A DNA stretch of 64,000 nt. Source: an uncultured Ignavibacteria bacterium (GTDB lineage: Bacteria > Bacteroidota > Ignavibacteria > Kapaibacteriales > Kapaibacteriaceae). A model generated the notes under the pieces. That model saw nothing but the letters and a program-made list of their open reading frames with translations. It was not told the DNA's origin and made no database searches. The stretch is from NCBI GenBank assembly GCA_903939735.1, contig CAJAIA010000003.1, positions 1-64,000 on the forward strand. Reading direction: 5' to 3'. Below are positions 24,901-33,800 of this stretch, piece after piece. The position numbers were made by a program, and so were the translations under genes. How positions within the stretch are numbered: position 1 is the stretch's first letter; each line of letters begins with the position of its first letter.

Positions 24901-26517
24901 CTGCGTGATGTACCCCGACGATGTACGCATGATGTAACCGTGCACTGTGCCGAACGCAATCGTCCCAGCTGATGCGATGTCAACGGCAGAGATGTCGAAC
25001 GGAATCAGCAACGTGGAATCAGCTGCTTGTTCTCGTTCTACGGTCACGCGTGCAAGACACTGATCACTCTCGACGAGGGGAACAGACCAGCGTTGTTGCG
25101 TCCCTCGAGTAGAATCAGCGACCGTGCTCCATGTGGTGCCATTGTCGAGCGACACGTCAACCTTCACGCGGTGTGTCGTATCGCCAATCTCCCAAAGGAT
25201 TGTTGTGTCAGACCCAGCAAGCAGCTCCTCACGTCCGTTCGGCTCAACGAGCGTGATTGCATCCGCACCTGTGCCTGGTGAGCGTGTCACGCGAACCGAT
25301 GGTGTCTGCCACGTACAACCATCTTCGACGATCTGCAGTGTTGCACCCACCGTCACACGTCCATCAGATGTGTAGGTGATCGTGCATGTCACCGAATCAC
25401 CCTCGTTCAGCGAAAAGCTTTGTGGCTGCACGGTGAACGACGGATCCTTGCATGTTACCGCACGTACGCGTGCACTGCCGCGACGCGCACGCACAACAAA
25501 CGTTGTAGACGCCGTGTCACCGGCGGGGCGTGAGCGGAACCACACCGTGCTTGGTGCAACAACGAGCTCACGTTGTGGATAGATCACCGAGGGCACAGTA
25601 ACGCTCGTTGTATCGAAACCACGCACGCCGAACGTTATCGTCCGTTCTGATTGCTGCGGACACACTGGATTCGCATCCCAACTGAGTTCGCACGGCTCGT
25701 ATCCATCGATCGCCGATTGAATTGCTGATGCAGTAGCAACGGCAAGGTCTGACGACGTCACGCCCTCGAACACAGCACCACCAGTGGCCTGCGCAAGTGC
25801 ACGAAACGATCCAACGATGCCCGTCTCACTGCGATCGCGTTCTGTGATCACAACGGCGAAGAATCGAATCTTACTGGCAACACACAGATCAATCGCGCGC
25901 GTGAGTTCGGCATCGGGCAGCGCTTCCCAAAATGCATCCGTTACCAAGACGCATGAGCGCTCGGCTGTTCCACGCGCTGCAACAACAAGTGCGCCGTCGG
26001 TTGGGTTGAGCAGGTGTTCAACGAAGTTGTTGCCACCGCGCGACTGTTGCGTGGCGATGAGCGACTGAAGGCGTGCGCGATTCGTGGTGAAATCACTCAG
26101 TACTTGCGGTACGTCGTCGCATCGCTGAAACGCCATCGACGAGGGTGGCAGATCAACCAGCGAGCTAAACGCCATGCCGAATTCGCGTGCAAGCCCCATG
26201 ACCTGCGGAGGAATATCACGTTCCATCGAGCCGGAGATATCGAAACTCAGCACGATCGACGCTGTGCGTGGGACGTTACTTGTCGGACATGACACGACGA
26301 GGTTGGTGACGGGCTGTCCGTCTTCTAACACGGTTACATCCGATGCCGTTGGACGCAGCGGTGAGCCCTTTGGAGGCGCAACAATCAGTTGTGCCGACAT
26401 ACGTGTTGGCGCACTCAACCGTACAGCAAATGGCTCAACTGTCTGCGCACGCACCCATGCTGGTAGCAACAGCAAAAGCAGCAGTGGAACCATTATGGAT
26501 GAGTGGGACTTTATCAC
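21907..26517 (-). CDS. Giant exported VWA / beta-propeller / Hydin-repeat protein with T9SS-like sorting domain
   Basis: GTG 26517 is chosen because TATGTT lies 5 nt before it; ATG 26493 (MVPLLLLLLLPAWVRAQ) is the alternative, and both keep the signal peptide. The 1536-residue product contains a VWA domain with MIDAS motif FDISGSMERD (about 90-260). A WD40-like propeller follows (about 540-1130, for example WSAHTDTITDMVIHPTQQQLLITGSVDGRVQIH), then two ASPM-SPD2-Hydin-type repeats (about 1170-1360). The C-terminal domain (VDLFTLDGQCVMSQRQRG...ARGMYILRVATP) has the T9SS type A pattern but ends in QLTWW rather than the usual basic residue. It probably acts in adhesion or as a surface scaffold. 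Exact domain limits are by eye. Confidence 0.82.
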   Translation of the reverse strand: MIKSHSSIMVPLLLLLLLPAWVRAQTVEPFAVRLSAPTRMSAQLIVAPPKGSPLRPTASDVTVLEDGQPVTNLVVSCPTSNVPRTASIVLSFDISGSMERDIPPQVMGLAREFGMAFSSLVDLPPSSMAFQRCDDVPQVLSDFTTNRARLQSLIATQQSRGGNNFVEHLLNPTDGALVVAARGTAERSCVLVTDAFWEALPDAELTRAIDLCVASKIRFFAVVITERDRSETGIVGSFRALAQATGGAVFEGVTSSDLAVATASAIQSAIDGYEPCELSWDANPVCPQQSERTITFGVRGFDTTSVTVPSVIYPQRELVVAPSTVWFRSRPAGDTASTTFVVRARRGSARVRAVTCKDPSFTVQPQSFSLNEGDSVTCTITYTSDGRVTVGATLQIVEDGCTWQTPSVRVTRSPGTGADAITLVEPNGREELLAGSDTTILWEIGDTTHRVKVDVSLDNGTTWSTVADSTRGTQQRWSVPLVESDQCLARVTVEREQAADSTLLIPFDISAVDIASAGTIAFGTVHGYIMRTSSGYITQTFWSAHTDTITDMVIHPTQQQLLITGSVDGRVQIHTNEFTTMSVEHGAPVRAVDFSSKSGLSFSAGDDGRILEWSNSTTPRIVASLGQPITGMRHGGADTLYVRTGDSSIRALRATDGAVLWARDASVLPVAAFDLLWSDPHYVAVVLHGGGVAVLDNTGATVAGPFMDASLPTTARDVALVSLSLPEARLAVVGDDGITYEVAINSASVSPLAQKGIPARCVDARSSTVVGSRGAVFTGDNGAMPTTPTLVQEVNNVSAAMLTRDGERAVTLTEGGYLFVWDVDAARPTAAMKLQLPPRESPTQAQPVLSPRGLFLATNPSSSTVARYDLTAMSPTPLTTTIADEITMMQFDPNDDGYIAVAGSLGISLLDVPTLLPNDYIPSTSGACTSIAWSPTSASIAVVENEDEYYIIDLVTGRRTDVRSAGPLWGAVRSLAWTADASRVVVACRFTNLLIDGTTAAFILRGLDAPAMPREVSVSPYNDELVVVYDSVPDPVRVFETGSLTPRRTYGAALGSGYAPRDGRYAQGTQQHITGSAGLGLAIVRNLSSGGQRTTTDVSDTLFSIVWPRLTPRDVDMQRVRVGTRRDSTVVDVLRNATRFALTADSLRIEGPHAQDFRITLQYVPGLFPVQSQGRGEVTFTPSARGARTARCVIFVGRDTAVINLRGEGIEPTLSIITRSIDMGVRLIGSTFDSTVVVVRNVTDAPVSISSICLADNPIMPFRIMEPTAQLCAAPRMLAASESVSLLLRFTPNTIGRTSTYLEITTDDGLEPYAINVTGTGLGPTVAVRSDSGFPGDRRPLTLVMRGATGFVGGGALGYAGRLRFDRSVVVPEARGVESDGTLAISGTWTGADSVIAQIPATITLGRADSTVVSLTSFVWLDALGDTLDRDVLLEPGLYRVLGVCRNDRPRLFDPNAQSVAVMRTQYGLDIDVQSALDGDVRVDLFTLDGQCVMSQRQRGQEQRTRVTLDLDDIARGMYILRVATPARTTAQLTWW

Positions 26518-26522
26518 AATTC

Positions 26523-26528
26523 AACATA
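26523..26528 (-). promoter_or_regulatory. Predicted -10 element TATGTT of the VWA gene
   Basis: TATGTT on the minus strand ends 5 nt before GTG 26517, giving a near-leaderless transcript if that GTG is used, or a leader of about 24 nt if ATG 26493 is used. It faces the hydroxylase promoter across 12 bp containing TACAACAGACGTTGTA, a 6-bp inverted repeat. Confidence 0.35.
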
Positions 26529-26540
26529 CAACAGACGTTG

Positions 26541-26548
26541 TAGTTTCG
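26541..26548 (+). promoter_or_regulatory. Predicted -7 element TAGTTTCG of the hydroxylase gene (leaderless)
   Basis: TAGTTTCG, then CCGT, then ATG 26553. The TAGTTT-to-ATG spacing is 6 nt and the whole block is nearly the same as the manC start region. Confidence 0.6.
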
Positions 26549-26552
26549 CCGT

Positions 26553-27458
26553 ATGGAAAATCTCTGGACATACTTTGTGAGCAGCCTCACGGGATACATC
26601 TCGTATCTCGGCGATCAAGTCATGCATCCGGCGTGGAATAACTTCTTCTACTGGATCATCGGCTTGTCGCTCCTCGTGTGGGCGCTCGAGATCATCATGC
26701 CATGGCGCAAGGGGCAGGCACCGCTCCGCAAGGACTTCTGGCTTGATGCATGGTGGATGATGTTCAACTTCTTCCTGTTTACCGCGCTTGGCTATGGGGC
26801 GGTGAGCGACGTCGTCACGTACGCATTGCGGTCGGGTGTGACGGCGATCACGGGCATCACCAACTTCGCATGGATTGATGCATCGCAGTTGCCAACCTGG
26901 GCACAGTTTGCAGTGTTGTTTGTGGTGGTGGACTTCATCAAGTGGAACGTGCATCGTTGGCTGCATGCATCACCGCGGCTGTGGGAGTTTCATAAGCTGC
27001 ATCACAGTGTGGAGCAGATGGGCTTTGCCGCACACATGCGCTATCACTGGATGGAGAATGTTGTGTACAACGCGGTGTTGTACGTGCCGCTTGCATTCTT
27101 CGGCTTTGGTGCGACCGACTTCTTTGCCATGCACATCTTCTCGACGTTGATCGGACACCTCAATCACGCAAACATCATCCTGCCGCTGGGTCCGCTCAAG
27201 TACATTCTCAACTCGCCGCAGATGCACATCTGGCATCATGCGCATGATTTGCCCCCTGGACGCAAGAGCGTGAATTACGGCATTACGCTCAGTGTATGGG
27301 ACTGGTTGTTTGGTCAGGCCTACATTCCATCGGACGGACGTGACATCAAACTTGGCTTTGATGGCGTAGAGCAGTACCCACATTCATTTGTCACGCAGAA
27401 CATCGAGCCCTTTGTGGCGTTGGTGAAGCGCGGCAAGGAACACGGGGCAGCATCGTGA
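26553..27458 (+). CDS. Sterol desaturase / fatty acid hydroxylase family membrane di-iron enzyme
   Basis: The 301-residue integral membrane protein has the histidine clusters of the family: HRWLH (HxxxH), HKLHH (HxxHH), a middle HLNHAN, and HIWHHAHD (HxxHH). Together they bind two irons. Several hydrophobic segments (FFYWIIGLSLLVWALEI, WWMMFNFFLFTALGYGAV) anchor it with the active site facing the cytoplasm. The reaction is an O2-dependent hydroxylation or desaturation of a lipid; the substrate cannot be read from sequence. It has no Shine-Dalgarno and a predicted leaderless start. The next gene overlaps its stop by GTGA, making a two-gene operon. Confidence 0.9.
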   Translation: MENLWTYFVSSLTGYISYLGDQVMHPAWNNFFYWIIGLSLLVWALEIIMPWRKGQAPLRKDFWLDAWWMMFNFFLFTALGYGAVSDVVTYALRSGVTAITGITNFAWIDASQLPTWAQFAVLFVVVDFIKWNVHRWLHASPRLWEFHKLHHSVEQMGFAAHMRYHWMENVVYNAVLYVPLAFFGFGATDFFAMHIFSTLIGHLNHANIILPLGPLKYILNSPQMHIWHHAHDLPPGRKSVNYGITLSVWDWLFGQAYIPSDGRDIKLGFDGVEQYPHSFVTQNIEPFVALVKRGKEHGAAS

Positions 27459-28042
27459 CCATTCTCGTGCTCGGCTCTACGGGGCTTGTAGGACGTGCAC
27501 TCGTTGCGCAGTTGCGTGCTGATCATCCAGAGCACACGTTGATCCTCCCGACGCGCAGTGATCTTGCGTCTTCACTTGATGCATCGATCGCACCCGACGT
27601 GGTGATGTGCTGTTTAGGCACCACCATCAAGCAAGCGGGAAGTCAGCAAGCATTCCGAGAGGTTGATCATCACATGGTCATTCGCCACGCGCGTGAGATG
27701 CGTCAGCGCGGTGCACAGCATGTGATTGTTATCAGCGCCGTTGGTGCAGATGCATCGTCTGCGATCTTTTACAGTCGCGTCAAAGGCGACATGGAGCAAG
27801 AGCTCGCAACGCTCGGCTATCCATCGGTGACAATTCTGCGTCCATCGCTCTTGCTTGGCAAGCGCACGCCCACGCGTCCCAAGGAAGTCGCACTCGAACT
27901 TCTCTTCCGCGTGGTGGGTCCGCTCATCCCACGCGCATGGCGTGGTGTAACCGATACCGCCGTTGCCCGCACCATGATCGACGCTATGCACCATCCGAAG
28001 CCCGGCGTGCGCGTGATCACGAATGCCGAGATAGCCCCCTGA
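27455..28042 (+). CDS. Short NAD(P)-binding Rossmann-fold oxidoreductase (HTATIP2/NmrA-like)
   Basis: The start is GTG 27455 inside a GTGA overlap with the hydroxylase gene. The 195-residue protein opens with the dinucleotide motif VLGSTGLVGRALV. It then has VVMCCLGTTIKQAGSQQAFREVDH, VISAVGADASSAIFYSRVKGDMEQEL with the YxxxK-like YSRVKG, and VTILRPSLLLGKR, all typical of the small extended-SDR group related to HTATIP2 and DoxX-neighbour oxidoreductases. It probably binds NADPH. Coupling to a lipid hydroxylase suggests it acts on the product or supplies electrons, which is inference. Confidence 0.82.
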   Translation: MTILVLGSTGLVGRALVAQLRADHPEHTLILPTRSDLASSLDASIAPDVVMCCLGTTIKQAGSQQAFREVDHHMVIRHAREMRQRGAQHVIVISAVGADASSAIFYSRVKGDMEQELATLGYPSVTILRPSLLLGKRTPTRPKEVALELLFRVVGPLIPRAWRGVTDTAVARTMIDAMHHPKPGVRVITNAEIAP

Positions 28043-28056
28043 CCCCATAAACGACA

Positions 28057-28078
28057 AACGATCGCCGAAGCGATCGTT
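28057..28078 (-). terminator. Terminator after rpsT-tRNA-Arg, with UUCG tetraloop
   Basis: On the minus strand AACGATCGC-TTCG-GCGATCGTT is a 9-bp stem closed by a C(UUCG)G tetraloop, followed by the T-rich TGTCGTTTATG. The loop orientation shows it was built for the minus strand, 20 nt after the tRNA. It also lies 15 nt after the stop of the plus-strand SDR gene and could end that mRNA too. Confidence 0.7.
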
Positions 28079-28097
28079 GTTAGTAGGTACTATGTTG

Positions 28098-28171
28098 CGG
28101 ACCCGTAGGGATTCGAACCCCAAACCTTCTGATCCGTAGTCAGATGCTCTATCCAGTTGAGCTACGGGTCC
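28098..28171 (-). tRNA. tRNA-Arg (ACG)
   Basis: The 74-nt cloverleaf has acceptor GGACCCG/CGGGTCC with G73, D-arm GTAGCTCAACTGGATAGAGC, anticodon stem TCTGA/TCAGA around CTACGGA (anticodon ACG, read as ICG after TadA editing), and T-arm TGGGGTTCGAATCCCTA. CCA is not encoded. It sits 18 nt after the rpsT stop and is probably processed from the same transcript. Confidence 0.97.
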
Positions 28172-28189
28172 GTTGCGCGAAACGCGAAT

Positions 28190-28450
28190 TTACTTGGCTT
28201 CGAGCTTGCGAACGGCCTTTGCGAGGCGGCTCTTCTTGTTCGAAGCGTTGTTCTTCTTGATGATGCCGCGGGAAGCTACACGATCAATGATGCTGAACGC
28301 CTTCTTGAGCGCGTCCTGTGCTACATCGAGTACTGTGGCTGTGCGAACGGCCTTGATAGCCTCGCGCAGTTGCTTGCGATTTCCGCGGTTATAAATCTTG
28401 CGCTTCCGTGATTGACGAATGCGCTTGATTGCTGACTTATGATGTGCCAT
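28190..28450 (-). CDS. rpsT: 30S ribosomal protein S20
   Basis: The 86-residue, Lys/Arg-rich protein starts MAHHKSAIKRIRQSRKRKIYNRGNR and continues in the three-helix pattern of S20 (DALKKAFSIIDRVASRGIIKKNNASNKKSRLAKAV). It binds 16S rRNA early in small-subunit assembly. A promoter TTG-N20-TATGTTTG lies 32-62 nt upstream. tRNA-Arg and a UUCG terminator follow, so the transcription unit is rpsT-tRNA-Arg. It shares A- and T-ending Ala/Ser/Thr codons with the large exported proteins, consistent with high expression. Confidence 0.98.
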   Translation of the reverse strand: MAHHKSAIKRIRQSRKRKIYNRGNRKQLREAIKAVRTATVLDVAQDALKKAFSIIDRVASRGIIKKNNASNKKSRLAKAVRKLEAK

Positions 28451-28481
28451 GTCGGTTTCGACGTTGTAAACAAGAGGGCCA

Positions 28482-28512
28482 CAAACATAGGGAATGTTCG
28501 GGATCCAACCAA
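28482..28512 (-). promoter_or_regulatory. Predicted rpsT promoter
   Basis: On the minus strand TTG (28512-28510), exactly 20 nt, TATGTTTG (28489-28482), an exact TAnnTTTG. As rpsT is a highly expressed housekeeping gene, this site is a good guide to the primary sigma factor's preference in this organism. Confidence 0.65.
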
Positions 28513-28550
28513 CTCCTGCTACAAAAAACGCCTAGGCACGGCCAGATGGC

Positions 28551-28558
28551 TAGATTTG
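28551..28558 (+). promoter_or_regulatory. Predicted -7 element TAGATTTG of murQ (leaderless)
   Basis: TAGATTTG is an exact TAnnTTTG, followed by CAGT and ATG 28563, so the hexamer ends 6 nt before the start codon. No Shine-Dalgarno is present. Confidence 0.6.
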
Positions 28559-28562
28559 CAGT

Positions 28563-29486
28563 ATGACGAGCCTATTCGAACAACTTGCGGCGCTGCAGAC
28601 CGAGGGGATTAATCCCCGGACGGTGGCGATCGATCGTGCGTCGGCACGGGAGATCGTGGGCCTATTACACGCCGAGGACCGCTTGGTTGCCGATGCGGTG
28701 GGCGAGGTGCTGGACGATGTGGCGGCGGCCGTGGAGCTGGTGCACGCTGCATTTGTCGCGGGCGGACGTCTCATCTACATGGGCGCGGGTACGTCGGGTC
28801 GGCTGGGAGTTGTCGATGCATCTGAAATGCCCCCTACCTACGGGACGCATCCCGATATGGTGCAAGGACTTATCGCGGGCGGACAAGGCGCGATGTTTCA
28901 TGCTGTGGAAGGTGCTGAGGACCGTCCGGATCTGGCCGAGAGCGATCTACGGTCGTTACACCTGGCCCCCAACGACGTCGTGTGCGGTCTGACGGCATCG
29001 GGTCGAACGCCATACGTGGTCGGTGCGCTTGCTTATGCACGATCCGTGGGATGCCCGACGATCCTGATTAGCACCAATGCCAAGCCCCTTGTCACCACCC
29101 TTTGCCCCCATGCCGACGTATATATATGTCCGGTCGTAGGACAAGAGCCAATCACCGGGTCAACCCGGATGAAGTCGGGCACGGCGCAGAAAATGGTGCT
29201 CAATATGATTTCGACCGCCTCCATGGTGCGGATAGGGAAGACCTATGGCAACGTGATGGTTGATCTTCAACTGACCAACGCAAAACTGGTTGAACGCGCA
29301 CGCAAGATCGTCATGACCCTCGGTGGCGTCTCGTACGACGAAGCATCACGTCTGTTGGATGCGGCCGACGGGCACGTGAAAACGGCTCTCGTGATGGCTG
29401 CACATACCTGCTCACGAGAAATCGCCGCAGAACGTCTTGCAGCTGCTAATGGATTTGTACGCCTAGCAATGGAGACCACAACGTGA
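28563..29486 (+). CDS. murQ: N-acetylmuramic acid 6-phosphate etherase
   Basis: The 307-residue protein is full length for MurQ: an SIS domain with the sugar-phosphate loop MGAGTSGRLGVVDASEMPPTYG, the catalytic segment AVEGAEDRPDLAE, CGLTASGRTPYVVGAL, and PITGSTRMKSGTAQKMVLNMIST, then a C-terminal UBA-like helical end. It splits the lactyl ether of MurNAc-6-P to give GlcNAc-6-P and D-lactate in cell-wall recycling. The next gene starts in a GTGA overlap with its stop, and DedA follows 2 nt later. Its codons favour C- and G-ending forms, unlike the large exported proteins. Confidence 0.97.
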   Translation: MTSLFEQLAALQTEGINPRTVAIDRASAREIVGLLHAEDRLVADAVGEVLDDVAAAVELVHAAFVAGGRLIYMGAGTSGRLGVVDASEMPPTYGTHPDMVQGLIAGGQGAMFHAVEGAEDRPDLAESDLRSLHLAPNDVVCGLTASGRTPYVVGALAYARSVGCPTILISTNAKPLVTTLCPHADVYICPVVGQEPITGSTRMKSGTAQKMVLNMISTASMVRIGKTYGNVMVDLQLTNAKLVERARKIVMTLGGVSYDEASRLLDAADGHVKTALVMAAHTCSREIAAERLAAANGFVRLAMETTT

Positions 29487-30076
29487 CACATGCAGATTTG
29501 ATCCAACGTGCCCTCGAGCACGGAATTGACCACGCAGCATTTGTAGCGCGCGCTGAACAACGCGCTGCGTCGACAGATGCTGGCGACCCATACCTCGAGT
29601 ATCGCAAGCTCAATGTCGCACGTGTGCAGCGCCAGGCCAAAACGTACACACCATCAGATGAGATGCTCGCAGCAATGCGAGGTATCACATCGCCACAAAC
29701 ATGGGTGTGCATCACCGAGGACTGGTGTGGCGACTCCGCGCAGACCGAAGGCATTGTGGCTGCGATTGCAGCATGCAACCCGCTGGTAACCTATCGCGTG
29801 CTCGATCGCGACACGCATCCTGATGCCATGGATATGTATCTAACCAATGGGTCGCGATCCATCCCGATCGTTATCTGCTTCGATGAGCACGCCACACAGC
29901 AATGGGTGTGGGGTCCACGTCCAACCGCAGCTCTGCCCATCGTCGAACAGTGGAAGAAAGAACACAGCGTCAACAGCGAGTGGTATCCAAAGCTGCACGC
30001 ATGGTATGCGCAGCACGCACATCGTGAAGTCGAACATGACATCATTGCGCGGATGTCAGCGCACCAAGGAGCGTAA
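29483..30076 (+). CDS. Thioredoxin-like family protein with single active-site cysteine
   Basis: The 197-residue protein starts at GTG 29483 within the murQ stop. A helical N-terminal part (about 1-70) precedes a thioredoxin fold: [18 protein letters not shown], the [29 protein letters not shown] segment with the cis-proline turn SIP, and a final helix. The active site is WCGDS, so the second, resolving Cys of CxxC is missing, as in many Thioredoxin_9-type proteins. It therefore cannot work as an ordinary dithiol-disulfide exchanger and may instead act as a chaperone, bind a ligand or use a monothiol mechanism. It has no signal peptide. Confidence 0.82.
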   Translation: MTHADLIQRALEHGIDHAAFVARAEQRAASTDAGDPYLEYRKLNVARVQRQAKTYTPSDEMLAAMRGITSPQTWVCITEDWCGDSAQTEGIVAAIAACNPLVTYRVLDRDTHPDAMDMYLTNGSRSIPIVICFDEHATQQWVWGPRPTAALPIVEQWKKEHSVNSEWYPKLHAWYAQHAHREVEHDIIARMSAHQGA

Positions 30077-30078
30077 AC

Positions 30079-30717
30079 GTGGAGATTGTCCAACTCGCAA
30101 TTGATTTCATTCTCCATATCGATCAGCACTTGATCGATATCACCGCAGCATATGGCATGTGGACCTATGCCGTGCTGGCCGTGATTGTGTTTGCTGAGAC
30201 GGGGCTCGTGGTTACGCCATTCTTGCCGGGCGACTCGCTCCTATTCGCTGCCGGTGCCATCTGCGCACTCGGCACGATGAATGTCTGGGTGATGATCGTC
30301 TTGCTCATCGTAGCCGCCATCTTGGGAGATGCCGTGAATTACACCATCGGCAATCGACTCGGACCCAAGATCTTCTCGAGTACCACATCGAAGCTGCTGA
30401 ATAGGGAGCATCTCAACCGTACACATGCGTTTTACGAACGCCATGGCGGAAAGACGATCATCCTAGCGCGCTTCATGCCAATCATTCGTACGTTTGCTCC
30501 CTTCGTTGCCGGTATCGGCGCGATGCGGTACCGACAGTTTGCCGTGTATAATGTGGTTGGTGCAGTGGTCTGGGTAGCGTCGTTCTCGTTGCTCGGCTAT
30601 TACTTCGGCAATCTTGACCTCGTCCGGAAGAACTTTACGCTCGTGATCGGTGTAATCATCGTGCTGAGCGTTCTTCCCGCAGTGTGGGAGTTCCTTCGCG
30701 CGCGGAAATCTGTGTAA
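30079..30717 (+). CDS. DedA-family (SNARE-associated/VTT) membrane protein
   Basis: GTG 30079 starts 2 nt after the thioredoxin-like gene. The 212-residue protein has about five hydrophobic segments and the DedA signatures: [24 protein letters not shown], a re-entrant region with [17 protein letters not shown], and [37 protein letters not shown], the F/GxRxxPxxRxxxxxxAG motif. The family includes undecaprenyl-phosphate and other lipid flippases/transporters. Placement after murQ fits a role in recycling cell-wall lipid carrier, which is inference. tRNA-Leu follows 15 nt downstream. Confidence 0.92.
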   Translation: MEIVQLAIDFILHIDQHLIDITAAYGMWTYAVLAVIVFAETGLVVTPFLPGDSLLFAAGAICALGTMNVWVMIVLLIVAAILGDAVNYTIGNRLGPKIFSSTTSKLLNREHLNRTHAFYERHGGKTIILARFMPIIRTFAPFVAGIGAMRYRQFAVYNVVGAVVWVASFSLLGYYFGNLDLVRKNFTLVIGVIIVLSVLPAVWEFLRARKSV

Positions 30718-30732
30718 GCGATAGCGTTCTTT

Positions 30733-30818
30733 GCTTGGATGGCGAAATTGGCAGACGCACGAGACTTAAAATCTCGTGTCCCGTAAGGGGCGTGCGGGTT
30801 CAAGCCCCGCTCCAAGCA
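30733..30818 (+). tRNA. tRNA-Leu (TAA)
   Basis: The 86-nt class II tRNA has acceptor GCTTGGA/TCCAAGC with A73, D-arm GGCGAAATTGGCAGACGC, anticodon stem CGAGA/TCTCG around CTTAAAA (anticodon TAA), a variable arm TGTCCCGTAAGGGGCG, and T-arm TGCGGGTTCAAGCCCCGC. It lacks an encoded CCA. It lies between the DedA gene and the FG-GAP gene, with 15 and 27 nt gaps. Confidence 0.97.
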
Positions 30819-30845
30819 CAACATTTATATGTACGAGGGTGTGGC

Positions 30846-33800
30846 ATGACGCGTTTAACAACAACGCTGCTTCGAATTGCGCTGTGTGCATGTGCGCTCG
30901 TTGTAGCGGCGCTTCCATCGCATGCGCAGAAGCTGTTTACACGCATCCTCCCCGAGCAGAGCAACGTGAACTTCCGTCACGTCTTCGAGAAGATCAACAT
31001 CTCGAAGGACTCGCTCACACGCATTAACTCAATGGTGCCTGGCTGCGGCGTTGGTATCGGCGACATCACTGGAGATGGCAAGCCCGACATTGTTGTGTCG
31101 AGCTTTAGTGGAACAGGTTTCTATCGCAACGAAGGCAACTTCGTCTTCACCGACATTACGTCGAAGATTGGCTATCCGGAAGACTCGCTGCAGTTTACGA
31201 CGGGTGTGAACCTCGTCGACATTGATGCTGATGGCGACCTAGATGTGTTCCTTGCACGCTGGCAGAACACGTGTCGCTTCCTCATCAACAATGGTGACGG
31301 AACTTTCGTTGAACGTGCGAGTGCATACGGACTCGACCTCAAAGACGAGACCGTTCATAGCGTATTCTTCGATTACGATCGTGATGGATTGCTCGATTGC
31401 TATCTCGTTACCTACTCAAATCACTACGCGATGTCGCGGGTCAATCTGCGTCGCGATAGCGTCATTGGTGCAGAAGCTGAACGCAAACAACGCGAGCGTC
31501 TATCGATCCCAACGTTCAAGGCAGAGACTGGTAACGAGCGCAACGATAAGATGCAGAACCTGCGTGATATCAGCGCCACAGAGATGCGACACAACGGTGT
31601 GGCCGACAAGCTCTATCGCAACCTTGGCAACGGTACGTTTCGCGACGTGTCGTACAGCTCGTGGATTGATGATGATGGCATGGGACTCAGCGCAACTGTC
31701 GCTGACATCAATCTCGATGGTTGGCCCGACATCTATGTGGCAAACGATTTCAACTCGACCGACCTCGTCTACCTCAACAACGGTGATGGCACGTTCGCTG
31801 AAAGCATGATGCGCATGACACGTCGCGCATCGGTGTTCAGCATGGGCAGTGATATTGCAGACATCAACGGTGATGGACTGCCAGACATTGTGACGACTGA
31901 CATGTTGCCTGAGAATCACTTCCGTCGCATCCTCAATGCGAGTAACAGCGGCGACATGTCAATCTTTAATCCGACGTACGATTCCAATCAAGTGTCGCGC
32001 AACATGGTGCAGCTCAATCGTGGCTACAACCAGTTCTCCGATATCGGCTATATGACGAATATGGCTGCCACTGACTGGAGCTGGACATGCTTGATTCAGG
32101 ACTTCGATCTCGATGGTGTTCCTGAAGTGTTCATCGGCAATGGATACACTGCCGACATTTCGAATCAGGACTACGTTTACAACATCAACAATCAGCAGCG
32201 ACTCAACCCACCATCGATCGACTATCTGCGCGAGCCGAACTACATGTTCAAGCAGCGAACACCGCTCGATTATTACAACGTCGGCTACGATTGGGGTGTA
32301 TCAGATACGAGCACAACCTTCGGTGCTGCATGGGGCGATCTCGATGGCGATGGTGATCTCGAGCTCATCGTACCCAATATGGATTCGGTGGTGTTCATCT
32401 ATAAGAACAACGCACTCGAGCAGAAACGTGGTGGTGTGATTAGCTTCAACTTCCTTGGTGCTGGTGGCAACCGTGGTGGGCTCGGTGCGAAGGTGCGCGT
32501 GGTTGCAGGAGGTAAAGCAATCTACCGCGAGCACTGGCTTGTGCGCGGTTATCAATCATGCATGGACACGAAGATGTCCGTCGGTGTTGGTACTGCAACC
32601 ATCATCGATAGCGTGATCGTGCAGTGGCCCGATGGACCATCGCAGATTCTCACGAATCTTCCCGTGAACTCCACGCATACGCTCGCGTATGCCGATGCAT
32701 CACCGACGACATCGCCGCTGTTCCGAGGTCCGGAACCCGAGAAAGCAATATTCACCGATGCCACAACAACATCTGGCATCACGTTCTGGCATGAAGAAAA
32801 CTACTTCGACGATTTCAAGCGCTATCGCTTGATGCCAACGCGTATCTCATGGGGCGGTCCGGCCGTTGCTGTTGGCGATGTCAACAACGACGGTCTCGAC
32901 GACGTGATCTTCGGTGCACGCAAGGGTAAGAACCCCGTGACCTACATGCAAAAGACACCGGGCACGTTCGCTGTTGCCAACGTCGGACTCGATGGCGTGG
33001 ATACGACGTACGAATCACAAGCGATGCTCCTCATTGACATTGATGGCGATAAGGATCGCGATCTCGTCATTGCAGGGGGCGGTCCAGAGTTCAGCGAGGA
33101 TGCACCAGAGCGCGGACTCCGCATCTATCTCAATGATGGCAAGGGCAAGCTTGCGCGCATGCTGCAAGGCGTACCTGCGATCAGCACTAATGCCACAACA
33201 CTCAACGCCTGCGATTACGATAACGATGGCGACATCGACCTCTTCATCGGTGGTGGCGTTGAGACAGACAAGTATCCAATGCCAGCAACGAGCTACTTGC
33301 TCGATAACAACGGTAAAGGCATGTTCACGGATGTCACCATGCAGCGCATGCCAACTGTGCGCAACATGGGCATCATCCGCACTGCGCTATGGTCGGATGC
33401 CGACAATGATGGTCGCTTCGATCTTCTGCTTGCAGGTGAATGGATGCCCCTTACCGTGATGCACAACGATGGTGCAACATTTACCGATTGGACCGTGAAG
33501 GCTGGATTGAAGGAGACAACCGGTTGGTGGTATAGCGTGATGGGTGCCGACATCGACAATGATGGCGACATGGACTACATCGCCGGCAACATCGGACTCA
33601 ATACGCGTTATCGTCCAACACCTGAGCAGCCGATCGAAATGTTTGCTGCCGACTTCGATGATAACGGTAGTGTCGACCCATTGATCACGTGGTGGTACAA
33701 CGGACGTCGACACATTATTCGTGATCGTGGCAAGGTGTTCTCGCAGATGCCAACGCTGAATCGCCGGTTTAATGACTTCATCGACTTCACAATTTCTCCA

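Noticed and set aside
30684-30845. Upstream extension of the FG-GAP ORF through tRNA-Leu
   Set aside because: The extension reads through a complete tRNA gene; ATG 30846 starts a signal peptide.
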